The notes: a model not told the origin generated them from the letters alone. A stretch of DNA of 64,000 nucleotides from Erythrobacter ramosus (GCF_009828055.1 NZ_WTYB01000002.1:434001-498000), one strand, 5' to 3'. Shown: positions 8,597-16,683, counted from the first letter of the stretch. Program-made: numbers and translations.

Positions 8597-9450
8597 GCCT
8601 GTCGGTCCTCACCCTCGTCCGCAACCGGACGGAGCATCTGGTCAACCTGCTCGAAGGTGTGGCGCGCAGTGCTGTGCAACCGGACGAGGTTATCGTGGTC
8701 GACATGAGTGACACGCCGGTGCGCCTTGAGGTGCAGCATCCGCTGGTGCGGTTCGAGCGCCTCGAAACTGATGGCCTCCCGCTGGCAAAAGCACGCAACC
8801 ACGCCGCCGCCTGCGCCACGGGTGAGCGGCTCGTGTTCCTCGACGTCGATTGCATCCCGATGCGCGATTGTCTGGGCGGGCTTTCGGACGCAATCGGCGC
8901 GCACGACCGGCTTGTGTGCGCAGAAGTGCGATATCTCGGGCCGGGCGATGCGTCAGGCGCGTGGGACGAGGCAGCGTTGCTCGCCAACGGCGCAGTGCAT
9001 CCGGTCCGCCCGTTTCCTGCGCAAGGGCTTGAGCAGGTCGACAATCCCGGCCTGTTCTGGTCACTCGCCTTTGCCATCCGCCGCAGCACCTTCCAGCGGA
9101 TGGGCGGGTTTGACGAACGCTTTACAGGCTACGGGGCCGAAGACACCGATTTCGGCTTTGCGGCGCGCGCTGTTGGCTTGCCGCTGTATTTTCTCGGCGG
9201 CGCGCTGGCCTGCCACCAATATCACCCGAGCTTTGATCCGCCGCTGCAACATCTTGACGACATCGTCGCCAATGCGCGCCGGTTCCGCGAAAAGCGCGGG
9301 TTCTGGCCGATGGCAGGCTGGCTGGAACAGTTCGCCGCGCTCGGGCTGGTAGCATGGCAGGACCACACGCTCACAATTCTGCGGCAGCCCACACAACGCG
9401 AACGCGACCAAGCGATGAGCTTTTGGCCCGCAGACGGCAGCGCGCTCTAA
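8593..9450 (+). CDS. Glycosyltransferase family 2
   Basis: A 285-residue GT-A fold transferase. The N-terminus LSVLTLVRNRTEHLVNLL, the DxD-type metal motif in VFLDVDCIPM (about residues 78-87), and the acceptor/catalytic block GYGAEDTDFGFAARAVG near residue 180 are all present. The ATG at 8593 overlaps the stop of the truncated methyltransferase as ATGA, which favours it over the GTG 12 bases upstream. No signal peptide or membrane helix is visible, so it is probably cytoplasmic. In related bacteria this gene sits with a PIG-L deacetylase and a methyltransferase; here only the damaged methyltransferase remains. The acceptor is unknown. Confidence 0.85.
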   Translation: MSLSVLTLVRNRTEHLVNLLEGVARSAVQPDEVIVVDMSDTPVRLEVQHPLVRFERLETDGLPLAKARNHAAACATGERLVFLDVDCIPMRDCLGGLSDAIGAHDRLVCAEVRYLGPGDASGAWDEAALLANGAVHPVRPFPAQGLEQVDNPGLFWSLAFAIRRSTFQRMGGFDERFTGYGAEDTDFGFAARAVGLPLYFLGGALACHQYHPSFDPPLQHLDDIVANARRFREKRGFWPMAGWLEQFAALGLVAWQDHTLTILRQPTQRERDQAMSFWPADGSAL

Positions 9451-9586
9451 TCTGGTGTGAGACCACTCGGCTCAGGACTGCGCTAGCAAGTCGGGCCGCG
9501 TACAACCACAACGCCAACCGGCCAGTTTCCCCTAGTCGGGGAAAATGGCGGATTTGCGTTGGATTAGATGCCAGACTTGGCGAAAT

Positions 9587-9663
9587 TGGTCGGGGAGAGA
9601 GGATTCGAACCTCCGGCCCCTGCCTCCCGAAGACAGTGCTCTACCAGGCTGAGCTACTCCCCG
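9587..9663 (-). tRNA. tRNA-Pro (anticodon CGG)
   Basis: A full cloverleaf on the minus strand with a 7-bp acceptor stem (CGGGGAG/CTCCCCG), discriminator A and encoded CCA. The anticodon loop TTCGGGA carries CGG, reading proline CCG codons. The T loop is the standard GGTTCGAATCC. No integrase or direct repeat indicates use as an attachment site. Confidence 0.95.
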
Positions 9664-9775
9664 ACCGTGTCGGTCCCGCTTGGGCAAAAGCACCACGCGG
9701 GTCGAGGCAAGGCGCGCCCTATAGGTGTGGAAGACGAGGGTGGCAAGCGGGCAATTGCGGCTTATGATGCGCCGC

Positions 9776-10744
9776 ATGGCCAGCGCTGCGATTCCTCTCA
9801 ATGAAACCGCCTTGCCGCATCCCGAGCAGCAATATCTCGATCTGATGCGCACCATCTGGGAAACCGGGAGCGAGCGGGTCGACCGCACGGGGATCGGCAC
9901 GCGGTCAGTTTGTGGGTCTATGCTGCGATTCGATTTGGGCGGGGGTGCGATGCCGCTGCTCACGACCAAGCGGGTGTACTGGAAAACCGCGACGCGCGAG
10001 TTGTTGTGGTTCCTGACCGGGTCAACCAACATCCGGCCGCTGGTGCTGCAAGGTGTGAAGATCTGGAACGAGTGGCCGCACGCCAATTATGTCCGCGAGA
10101 CGGGCGAGGCGATCAGCCTTGATGCGTTCGTGGCGCGAATCGCCGATGACGAGGCTTTCGCCACGCGCTGGGGCGATCTCGGCCCGGTCTATGGCAAGCA
10201 GTGGGTGGACTGGCCGACCTATCGCTATCGTGCCGACGGGCTTTACGAGAAGGGCGAGGGGATCAACCAGGTCGCCGCGGTGATCGGATCCTTGCGCACC
10301 AGCCCCGGCAGCCGCCGCCACATCATCGAAGGTTGGAACGTCGCCGAGCTTGACCGCATGGCGCTTCCCCCGTGCCACAAGACCTACCAGTTCCATGTCA
10401 CCGGAGAAGGCGCAGACGCACGCCTCAACTGCCTGCTCTATCAGCGCAGCTGCGATGTCGCGCTCGGTCTGCCGTTCAACCTGTGGTCGGCGGCGCTGCT
10501 CACGCGGATGATCGCGCAGCAGGTGGGGATGCAGCCGGGCGAGCTGGTGTGGATGGGGGGTGATGTGCACCTCTATCTCAACCACGCGCATCTGATCGAG
10601 GAACAGCTCGCGCGTCAGCCGCAGGGCCGCCCGACGCTAAGGATCACGCGGACACCCGAAACAATATTCGGATATACCATCGATGATTTCGTGGTGCATG
10701 ATTACACGCCGCTACCCCCGATCAGCGCGCCTGTTGCGGTTTAG
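9776..10744 (+). CDS. thyA: Thymidylate synthase ThyA
   Basis: Converts dUMP to dTMP with 5,10-methylene-THF. Family blocks in order: RVDRTGIGTRSV (phosphate-binding loop), LLTTKRVYWKTATRELLWFLTGSTN, the catalytic cysteine in ALPPCHKTYQFHV, QRSCDVALGLPFN and GDVHLYLNHAHL. With ATG 9776 it has 322 residues, longer than the 264 of E. coli because of an insert after EWPHANYVRETG, as seen in many bacterial ThyA proteins. ATGs at 9764 and 9767 are possible alternatives; no start has a clear ribosome site. No dihydrofolate reductase gene follows. Confidence 0.93.
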   Translation: MASAAIPLNETALPHPEQQYLDLMRTIWETGSERVDRTGIGTRSVCGSMLRFDLGGGAMPLLTTKRVYWKTATRELLWFLTGSTNIRPLVLQGVKIWNEWPHANYVRETGEAISLDAFVARIADDEAFATRWGDLGPVYGKQWVDWPTYRYRADGLYEKGEGINQVAAVIGSLRTSPGSRRHIIEGWNVAELDRMALPPCHKTYQFHVTGEGADARLNCLLYQRSCDVALGLPFNLWSAALLTRMIAQQVGMQPGELVWMGGDVHLYLNHAHLIEEQLARQPQGRPTLRITRTPETIFGYTIDDFVVHDYTPLPPISAPVAV

Positions 10745-10764
10745 CGCCACCACCTGCGCGGCGC

Positions 10765-10804
10765 TTGACCGCTTGATGGCGTTGAAATAAAAATACGTAT
10801 TCAA
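10765..10804 (+). promoter_or_regulatory. Candidate sigma-70 promoter and AT-rich inverted repeat for the bkd operon
   Basis: TTGACC (10765-10770), a 17-base spacer and TAAAAA (10788-10793) resemble a sigma-70 promoter. An inverted repeat with TTGAA/TTCAA ends spans 10782-10804 and contains the perfect 10-base palindrome AATACGTATT at 10792-10801, covering the -10 and start region. That position suits a repressor or an Lrp/BkdR-type operator. It lies 52-74 bases before the E1 alpha start. The regulator is unknown. Confidence 0.4.
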
Positions 10805-10855
10805 GCAATGATCACACCGGTGTTGGCCGGTGCCACGCGAGGGGAAAGCGCAAGG

Positions 10856-12151
10856 ATGGCCGAACCAGCGAAACCGGCGGACACCAATCGCCCAGCGCTC
10901 GCGTTGCACGTGCCGGAGCCGAAATACCGGCCCGGTGACCGCGCGGATTTCTCGCATCTCGACATCGGCCAGCCCGGTGATCAACCGCGCCCCGACGAAG
11001 GCGTGCACCCCTCGCAGATATCTGGCCTCGCCTATGGCCTGATCCGGGTGTTGGGCGATGACAATCAGGTGCACGGCCCGTGGAACCCGCGTCTCAGCCC
11101 CGATACCTTGCGCGCGATGCTCGGCCACATGGCGATGGTGCGGGCCTTCGATGAACGCATGTTTCGCGGCCAGCGCCAGGGCAAGACCAGCTTCTACATG
11201 AAGTGCACCGGCGAGGAGGCGACCTCGATCGCGCCCGCGATGGCGCTCGCCAGTGATGACATGGTGTTCCCCAGCTATCGCCAGCAGGGCATCCTGATCG
11301 CGCGCGGCTATCCGCTGCTGGACATGATCAACCAGATCTATTCCAACCGGGCCGACAAGCTGAAGGGCCGCCAGCTGCCGATCATGTATTCGAGCCGCGC
11401 GCACAGCTTTTTCAGCATCTCCGGCAATCTTGCCACGCAATGCCCGCAAGCCGTTGGCTGGGCGATGGCGAGCGCGGCCAAGGGTGACAGCCGGATCGCG
11501 GCATGCTGGGTCGGCGAAGGCTCGACCGCCGAGGGCGATTTCCACTCCGCCTGCACCTTTGCGGCTGTCTACAACGCGCCGGTGATCCTGAATGTGGTCA
11601 ACAATCAGTGGGCGATTTCCAGCTTCTCTGGCTTTGCCGGGGGCGAGCGCACCACCTTTGCCGCGCGCGGGCTGGGCCATGGCATCGCGGCGCTGCGGGT
11701 CGACGGCAATGACGCGCTGGCCTGCTATGCGGCGGCCGAGTGGGCGGCGAACCGTGCGCGTGGTAACCACGGGCCGACCCTGATCGAATACTTCACCTAC
11801 CGCGCCGAAGGCCACTCTACCTCCGACGATCCGAGCGGCTATCGCAGCGCGCAGGAGCGCGAGGAATGGCCGCTCGGCGATCCGGTGACGCGCCTGAAGA
11901 AGCACCTCATCGCAATCGGCGAATGGGACGAGGAACGCCACGCAGCGATGGACCTCGAATGCGCGGAACTGGTCAAGGCGACCACCAAAGAGGCCGAGAA
12001 GAACGGCATCCTCGGCCATGGCCTCCACCACCCGTTCCACACCATGTTCGAGGACGTCTATGAGGAGCTGCCTTGGCACCTCGAAGAACAGGCCGAACAG
12101 GCGATTCGCGAACGCATCACCAAGTTCGGCACCGAAAGGCCCTTCGGATGA
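10856..12151 (+). CDS. bkdA1: Branched-chain 2-oxoacid dehydrogenase E1 component, alpha subunit
   Basis: The thiamine-diphosphate-dependent decarboxylase half of the complex that oxidises 2-oxoacids from valine, leucine and isoleucine. The protein has 431 residues. The long N-terminus (about 90 residues before MAMVRAFDERMF) is typical of the bacterial branched-chain E1 alpha rather than pyruvate E1 alpha. ThDP/Mg site: VGEGSTAEGDFHSACTFA...NNQWAIS; the phosphorylation-loop region is EGHSTSDDPSGYR. ATG 10856 has AGGGGAAAG 8 bases upstream, better than the upstream ATG at 10808. It is first in the operon and its TGA overlaps the E1 beta ATG. Confidence 0.92.
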   Translation: MAEPAKPADTNRPALALHVPEPKYRPGDRADFSHLDIGQPGDQPRPDEGVHPSQISGLAYGLIRVLGDDNQVHGPWNPRLSPDTLRAMLGHMAMVRAFDERMFRGQRQGKTSFYMKCTGEEATSIAPAMALASDDMVFPSYRQQGILIARGYPLLDMINQIYSNRADKLKGRQLPIMYSSRAHSFFSISGNLATQCPQAVGWAMASAAKGDSRIAACWVGEGSTAEGDFHSACTFAAVYNAPVILNVVNNQWAISSFSGFAGGERTTFAARGLGHGIAALRVDGNDALACYAAAEWAANRARGNHGPTLIEYFTYRAEGHSTSDDPSGYRSAQEREEWPLGDPVTRLKKHLIAIGEWDEERHAAMDLECAELVKATTKEAEKNGILGHGLHHPFHTMFEDVYEELPWHLEEQAEQAIRERITKFGTERPFG

Positions 12152-13203
12152 ACGAGAACCCGGCAACCGTGGGCGAAGCGGTCATCGCCGAACGCCGCCT
12201 CAACATGATCGAGGCGATCAACGAAGCGCTCGACATCATGCTGGAGCGCGATCCGGATGTGATCATCATGGGCGAGGATGTCGGCTATTTCGGCGGCGTG
12301 TTCCGCGCCACGGCGGGGCTTCAGGCCAAGCACGGCAAGAACCGCGTGTTTGATACCCCGATCAGCGAATGCGGCATCATTGGCGCAGCGGTGGGCATGG
12401 GTGCTTACGGCCTGCGACCGGTGCCGGAAATCCAGTTCGCCGATTACATCTATCCGGGCCTCGACCAGCTTATCTCGGAAGCCGCGCGGCTGCGTTACCG
12501 CTCCGCGGGCGATTACATCGCGCCGCTGACCGTGCGCTCGCCGTTCGGCGGGGGCATCTTCGGCGGCCAGACCCACAGCCAGAGCCCCGAGGCGCTGTTC
12601 ACCCATGTGGCTGGCCTCAAGACCGTGATCCCTTCCACCCCGCACGATGCCAAGGGGCTGTTGATCTCCGCCATCGAAGACAATGATCCGGTGATCTTCT
12701 TCGAGCCCAAGCGCATTTATAACGGCCCATTCACTGGGTTCTACGACAAGCCGGTCGAGCCGTGGAAGAAGCACCCCGACAGCGTGGTGCCCGAGGGTTA
12801 CTACAAGGTGCCGCTCGGCAAGGCGCGCCATGTGCGCGAGGGTGAGGCGCTGACTGTGCTCGCCTATGGCACTATGGTCCACGTCGCGCAGGCCGTGTGC
12901 GAGGCCAAGGGTGTCGATGCCGACATCCTCGATCTGCGCACGCTGGTGCCGCTCGACATCAAGGCGATCGAGGCTTCGGTCGAAAAGACGGGCCGCTGTA
13001 TGATCGTGCACGAGGCGACCCGCACAAGCGGCTTCGGCGCGGAATTGTCAGCGCTGGTCACCGAACGTTGCTTCTACCACCTCGAAGCCCCGGTCGAACG
13101 CGTCACCGGCTTCGACACGCCCTATCCCCACAGCCTCGAATGGGCCTATTTCCCCGGCCCGGTCCGCATCGGCGAGGCCATCGACAAGCTTCTCAAGGAC
13201 TGA
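12148..13203 (+). CDS. bkdA2: Branched-chain 2-oxoacid dehydrogenase E1 component, beta subunit
   Basis: 351 residues, partner of the alpha subunit in the alpha2-beta2 E1 heterotetramer. Characteristic stretches include MGEDVGYFGGVFRATAGLQ, FDTPISECGIIGAAVGMGAYG, PEIQFADYIYPG, GGGIFGGQTHSQSPEALF and the C-terminal VTGFDTPYPHSLEWAYFPG. The start overlaps the alpha stop as ATGA, giving translational coupling and equal subunit supply. E2 starts 8 bases after its stop. Confidence 0.93.
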   Translation: MNENPATVGEAVIAERRLNMIEAINEALDIMLERDPDVIIMGEDVGYFGGVFRATAGLQAKHGKNRVFDTPISECGIIGAAVGMGAYGLRPVPEIQFADYIYPGLDQLISEAARLRYRSAGDYIAPLTVRSPFGGGIFGGQTHSQSPEALFTHVAGLKTVIPSTPHDAKGLLISAIEDNDPVIFFEPKRIYNGPFTGFYDKPVEPWKKHPDSVVPEGYYKVPLGKARHVREGEALTVLAYGTMVHVAQAVCEAKGVDADILDLRTLVPLDIKAIEASVEKTGRCMIVHEATRTSGFGAELSALVTERCFYHLEAPVERVTGFDTPYPHSLEWAYFPGPVRIGEAIDKLLKD

Positions 13204-13211
13204 CCGGCACC

Positions 13212-14498
13212 ATGGCGAGATTCATTTTCAAGATGCCCGACGTGGGCGAAGGCGTGGCCGAGGCGGAAGTCGTCGAATGGCACGTGAAGGTCGGTGACCG
13301 GGTCGAGGAAGACCAGCACCTCGTCGACGTGATGACCGACAAGGCGACGATCGATATCGAAAGCCCTGTCGCAGGCACGGTGGTCGATGTCGCGGGCGAG
13401 GTTGGCGACGTGATCGCCATCGGCTCGATGCTTCTGGTGATTGAGGTTGAAGGTGAGGGCGCGGCTGATCGCGACGCCGAGGCGGAGGGTGATGCTGAGG
13501 AGCAAGCCGAGGCCGAAGCCGAAGCGGCAGCCGAGCAGATTGAAGACGAAATGTCCGACGCCGATGGTGCGGAGGTTTCCGAAGAGCCTGCCCCGGCGCC
13601 CGCGCCCGCGCCGGCTGCGGTCCTCGTTAAAGTCCTCGCCTCCCCCGCCGTGCGCCAGCGCGCGCGCGAGTTGGGCGTCGATCTCTCTGAGGTGAAGTCT
13701 GCCGAAGATGGCCGCGTGCGGCACGGCGATCTCGACGCCTTCCTCGCCTACAACGCGGGCAGTGGCTTCGGTGCAGCCGGCAAGGCGCGCGGGGATGAGG
13801 TGATCAAGGTCATCGGCCTGCGCAAGCGCATCGCCCAGAACATGGCCGCGGCCAAGCGCCACATCCCGCACTTCACCTATGTCGAAGAATGCGATGTCAC
13901 CGATCTGGAAACCCTGCGCGCGCAGTTGAACGCTGCACGGGGTGACAAGCCCAAGCTCACGCTGCTGCCACTGCTGATCACCGCCATATGCAAGGTCGTG
14001 CCCGATTTCCCGATGATCAATGCGCGCTATGATGACGAGGCCAATGTCGTCACGCGTTATGGCAGCGTGCATCTCGGCATGGCGGCGCAGACCGACAATG
14101 GCCTGATGGTGCCGGTGATTCGCGACGCGCAGAGCCGCAACCTGTGGCAATTGGCGCGCGAGATCGGCCGCTTGGCCGAGGCCGCGCGCACCGGCAAGGC
14201 GACGTCGGAAGAGCTTTCCGGTTCGACCCTGACGATCACCTCGCTCGGGCCTTTGGGCGGGGTGGCGACCACTCCGGTCATCAACCGCCCGGAAGTCGCG
14301 ATCATCGGCCCCAACCGCATTGTCGAGCGTCCGATGTTCGTTAGCGACGGCATGGGCGGGGAGCGAATCGCCAAGCGCAAGCTGATGAACATCTCGATCT
14401 CCTGCGATCACCGCGTGGTCGATGGCCACGATGCGGCGAGCTTTGTGCAAGGCATGAAGAAGCTGATCGAAACGCCGGCGCTGTTGCTGGTGGATTAG
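13212..14498 (+). CDS. bkdB: Dihydrolipoamide acyltransferase (E2) of branched-chain 2-oxoacid dehydrogenase
   Basis: The core of the complex, transferring the acyl group to CoA; 428 residues. It has one N-terminal lipoyl domain with the lipoylated lysine in VMTDKATID (about residue 44), an acidic Ala/Glu linker (about 85-130) followed by a Pro/Ala stretch, the E1/E3-binding domain VLASPAVRQRARELGVDLSEV (about 140-175), and the catalytic domain ending in SCDHRVVDGHDAA with the HxxxDG motif. E3 (lipoamide dehydrogenase) is not encoded next door and must be shared with other complexes. The long frame upstream of ATG 13212 is E1 beta sequence read out of frame. Confidence 0.93.
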   Translation: MARFIFKMPDVGEGVAEAEVVEWHVKVGDRVEEDQHLVDVMTDKATIDIESPVAGTVVDVAGEVGDVIAIGSMLLVIEVEGEGAADRDAEAEGDAEEQAEAEAEAAAEQIEDEMSDADGAEVSEEPAPAPAPAPAAVLVKVLASPAVRQRARELGVDLSEVKSAEDGRVRHGDLDAFLAYNAGSGFGAAGKARGDEVIKVIGLRKRIAQNMAAAKRHIPHFTYVEECDVTDLETLRAQLNAARGDKPKLTLLPLLITAICKVVPDFPMINARYDDEANVVTRYGSVHLGMAAQTDNGLMVPVIRDAQSRNLWQLAREIGRLAEAARTGKATSEELSGSTLTITSLGPLGGVATTPVINRPEVAIIGPNRIVERPMFVSDGMGGERIAKRKLMNISISCDHRVVDGHDAASFVQGMKKLIETPALLLVD

Positions 14499-14616
14499 GT
14501 GAAAAATATTGCGCCGGTGCAGGGCAAGAGGGCGTTGACAGCCCGAACGCCCGCGCCTAATGGCGCTGCTCCACGGGCGGGACGGCACAGCCGGAACGCT
14601 CGGAAGGACAAGATGC

Positions 14617-14693
14617 GCGGGTGTAGCTCAGTTGGTTAGAGCGTCGGCCTGTCACGCCGAAGGTCGCGGGTTCGAGCCCCGTCACTCGCGCCA
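14617..14693 (+). tRNA. tRNA-Asp (anticodon GTC)
   Basis: A full cloverleaf: acceptor GCGGGTG/CACTCGC (one G-U pair), discriminator G, encoded CCA, anticodon loop CTGTCAC with GTC, and T loop TTCGAGC. A terminator follows 34 bases downstream. Confidence 0.95.
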
Positions 14694-14726
14694 CTTGTTC
14701 TTCAGGGAAGCCGAAACGGCATTGAT

Positions 14727-14756
14727 AAAGGCGGGCGTTAGTCCGCCTTTTCTTTT
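14727..14756. terminator. Bidirectional intrinsic terminator
   Basis: Stem AAAGGCGG / CCGCCTTT with an 8-base loop, followed by TCTTTT on the plus strand; on the minus strand the same stem is followed by ATCAAT. It ends tRNA-Asp rightward and probably the cyclo-ligase/DUF2842 transcript leftward. Half of the stem codes for the last residues (KEKAD) of the DUF2842 protein. Confidence 0.75.
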
Positions 14757-14989
14757 GCCTGCGTTGCGGCAGGCGGGCTCCAAATGCCGGTCTCCATCCA
14801 GATCAGGAAGCGCTTCAAGGGCAGCAGCCAGATCAGCCCCAACACGACATAGACGACTGCCTGCGAGCCGCCCGACCAGCGTCCGATGATGTCCGGCGCA
14901 TAGCGGGCAATGACCACGCCATAAACGATCAGCGCAATGAAGAGGCTGACAATGCCGAACGGGATTCGCCAGGTTGGGGTTTCGCGCAT
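14738..14989 (-). CDS. DUF2842 family small membrane protein
   Basis: 83 residues starting MRETPTWRIPFG, with two hydrophobic segments (about 11-31 and 45-62) and a short charged tail ending KEKAD. This matches the DUF2842 family known mostly from alphaproteobacteria; function unknown. Its ATG overlaps the cyclo-ligase stop (ATGA), so the two are cotranslated. Confidence 0.75.
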   Translation of the reverse strand: MRETPTWRIPFGIVSLFIALIVYGVVIARYAPDIIGRWSGGSQAVVYVVLGLIWLLPLKRFLIWMETGIWSPPAATQAKEKAD

Positions 14990-15567
14990 CAGGTAAGTCC
15001 ATATATCCGGGTCGGGGTGACGACCGCATCGAGTGGCACATCGTGAGGTTCGGTCGGCAGGGCGTCGCAGGCCTGCGCATCCCATGCCAGCCCAATGGCC
15101 AGCAACGGCGGATGTTCCGCCAGCCAGCGATCATAATGCCCGCCGCCCTGACCGAGCCGCGCGAGCGCCGGGGTAAAGCCGACCAGCGGTACGAACAGAA
15201 CCTCGGGAACCAGCGTGTCGGCCTCAGCTGGGGGTTGCAGCATGCCGAACGGGCCGACTTCGAGATCGTCCTGCCCATAGGCATCGCTGTAGCGGCAGAA
15301 GGTCATCGCCGCATCTGGTCCAGAGAAATGGGGCAGGGCGATGGGGTGGCCCGCCTCATGGAAGAACCGCGCATAGGCCGCCGCGGGGGCCTCCCAGGGG
15401 CCGGCGTGATAAACGCCGATCACCGCCTCCTGCGGAATGCGGGCGAGCAAGGGCGCGGGCGGACGGTGGAACAGCAGCCCGCGGATATGATCAGGGAGCG
15501 CCTCGACATGCGCCTTGCGGGCAGCGCGAAGAGCCTTGCGGAGTTCGGTTTTGGAGGGGTTGTTCAT
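14989..15567 (-). CDS. 5-formyltetrahydrofolate cyclo-ligase
   Basis: Converts 5-formyl-THF to 5,10-methenyl-THF using ATP; 192 residues. The basic N-terminus KTELRKALRAARKAH and the nucleotide/substrate loop RLGQGGGHYDRWL near residue 142 are the family signatures. ATG 15567 is preferred over the TTG one codon upstream. In many proteobacteria this gene lies directly downstream of the 6S RNA gene, as it appears to here. Confidence 0.92.
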   Translation of the reverse strand: MNNPSKTELRKALRAARKAHVEALPDHIRGLLFHRPPAPLLARIPQEAVIGVYHAGPWEAPAAAYARFFHEAGHPIALPHFSGPDAAMTFCRYSDAYGQDDLEVGPFGMLQPPAEADTLVPEVLFVPLVGFTPALARLGQGGGHYDRWLAEHPPLLAIGLAWDAQACDALPTEPHDVPLDAVVTPTRIYGLT

Positions 15568-15621
15568 CAATCAAGGCGGTAGACTTCAGTCTGGACGGCG
15601 GCAAGATCAACCACCTGCTCG

Positions 15622-15730
15622 CCCCTCCACCACCTTCGGTGGTCCCCCTCCCCTGAAGGGGAGGATTGTAACGGCCCGCAGGGCCGGAAGGGCGACCGCC
15701 CGCCCGCAGCGGCGCGGCCTTCAGGCCGTG
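15622..15730. repeat. Intergenic palindromic (REP-like) element
   Basis: A run of back-to-back hairpins: ACCACC-TTC-GGTGGT (15629-15643), CCTCCCC-TGAA-GGGGAGG (15647-15664), and GC-rich inverted segments around GGCCCGCAGGGCC and GGGCGACCGCCC. It resembles the extragenic palindromic sequences scattered through sphingomonad-type genomes. Only one copy is in this window. Confidence 0.6.
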
Positions 15731-15738
15731 TGAGCCAG

Positions 15739-15769
15739 GATTTCGCGCGCCGGAGGGCGCGCGGAAATC
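15739..15769. repeat. Strong GC-rich hairpin
   Basis: Arms GATTTCGCGCGCC and GGCGCGCGGAAATC pair over 13 bp with a single bulge and a GGAG loop. There is no T-run on either side, so it is not a classic terminator; it may process or end the candidate 6S transcript, or be another intergenic palindrome. Confidence 0.6.
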
Positions 15770-15777
15770 AAATAATG

Positions 15778-15940
15778 TGACGGAACCACCATGGGTCGTT
15801 TGCGCTAGAAATCCTCTGACGCGTTTTACGTCAGGTGGGCGCCGTATGCCCAAGCCTTCCGGACGAACCGGCAAACAAGGGCAGGGACAGCTCCCATTTG
15901 GATTACTTATAGCCTCAGGGATGTTCAATCGGCTCGTGCC
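15778..15940 (-). ncRNA. ssrS: Candidate 6S RNA (ssrS); ends estimated
   Basis: 6S RNA binds RNA polymerase holoenzyme and mimics an open promoter. In alphaproteobacteria it commonly lies between zapA and the 5-formyl-THF cyclo-ligase gene, exactly the 395-base gap here, which has no credible ORF. On the minus strand it can form an interrupted long hairpin: GTAATCC near 15905 pairs with GGATTT near 15810; inside are GGGA-GCTG-TCCC, CCGG-TTCGT-CCGG, and CTGACG/CGTCAG just after CGGCGCCCACC. The call rests on synteny plus this partial fold; an Rfam RF00013 search is needed and the boundaries are approximate. Confidence 0.6.
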
Positions 15941-15963
15941 GGGCAGTCCCGCCGCCTACCTAT

Positions 15964-16446
15964 CTAGGCGCTTGGTGCCGCCGCTTCAAGCGCCGCGGCA
16001 CTGGCTTCGATGCGGGCTGCCAAGGCTTCGAGTTGTTCGGCGAGCGTATCGCTCACATCTTCTGCCGGAGCAGTGCCTACGAACAGGTCAGCCTGGGGTG
16101 CGGCAGGGGGGCGCGCCGCAGGCGTGGCAGCAGCTTGGCGCACGGCTTCGAGCTCGCTTTCAAGCTGGGCAATAGTCTCGCGCAGCGCATCAGCTTCTGC
16201 TGGCTCGGTCTCGGGGGAGGCCGCCGGCTCGGAAGCGGCGGCACGCTTGCGTGCTTCAGCCAGTTCGTCGGCGAGGAACAGCGCGGCGAACAGCAGGTTC
16301 TGCGCTTCCAGCGGCGCGCGTGATGCGCCGAGCAGGGCATATTTCTCGGCAATCATCGCGCCGAGCCCTTCGATATGGGCTTCCTCGCCATCGGCGCAGG
16401 CGATGGTGTAGGTTTTGGGGCCGATGTTCAGCGTGACGGTGCTCAT
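15964..16446 (-). CDS. zapA: Cell division protein ZapA
   Basis: ZapA bundles FtsZ filaments at the division ring. The N-terminus MSTVTLNIGPKTYTIACADGEEAHIEGLGAMI and the following helix NLLFAALFLADELAEA are typical. At 160 residues it is longer than the usual ~100-110; the extra C-terminal part (from about 70) has an Ala/Pro/Glu-rich low-complexity segment with a short coiled coil (DALRETIAQLESELEAVRQ). It starts 6 bases after the small coiled-coil gene upstream, so the two form one operon divergent from tkt. Confidence 0.88.
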   Translation of the reverse strand: MSTVTLNIGPKTYTIACADGEEAHIEGLGAMIAEKYALLGASRAPLEAQNLLFAALFLADELAEARKRAAASEPAASPETEPAEADALRETIAQLESELEAVRQAAATPAARPPAAPQADLFVGTAPAEDVSDTLAEQLEALAARIEASAAALEAAAPSA

Positions 16447-16452
16447 CGGGCG

Positions 16453-16683
16453 TCAGTCTTCCAGCTTGGCGAGGATATCGTCAAGTTCGCGCAGGCTTTC
16501 CGCGACTTGCTCGCGCAACCTCTCGTGAACGTTGACCAGTTCGATCACCCTGGCAGAGCTGCCTGCCGCCTTGCTTTCGGCGTTAGCGGTGGCTTCGCGC
16601 GCGATATCACTCGACGCCGCGTCGATCCGGGCAATTGCGGTCTCGATACGGGCCAGCGCAGTGGCGATGCGATCGGCGGTCAT
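16453..16683 (-). CDS. Small coiled-coil protein upstream of zapA
   Basis: 76 residues, MTADRIATALARIETAIARIDAA... through VIELVNVHERLREQVAESLRELDDILAKLED. The whole protein is predicted helical with heptad-like spacing of Ile/Leu/Val and no membrane segment. The tight 6-base spacing to zapA and the size suggest a cell-division accessory, but I know no named function. A far longer overlapping frame in the same phase is antisense to tkt and is not believed. Confidence 0.7.
   Translation of the reverse strand: MTADRIATALARIETAIARIDAASSDIAREATANAESKAAGSSARVIELVNVHERLREQVAESLRELDDILAKLED

Noticed and set aside
9587-9663. tRNA genes as integration sites for mobile elements (also 14617-14693 and 26583-26667)
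   Set aside because: No integrase, no direct repeat of a tRNA 3' end, and flanking genes are ordinary housekeeping genes.
10712-12166. A 484-codon minus-strand frame over E1 alpha, and similar long frames opposite thyA, bkdB, the TonB receptor and isocitrate lyase
   Set aside because: Mirror-image frames in GC-rich DNA; Arg/His/Gly-rich composition and no known motifs.
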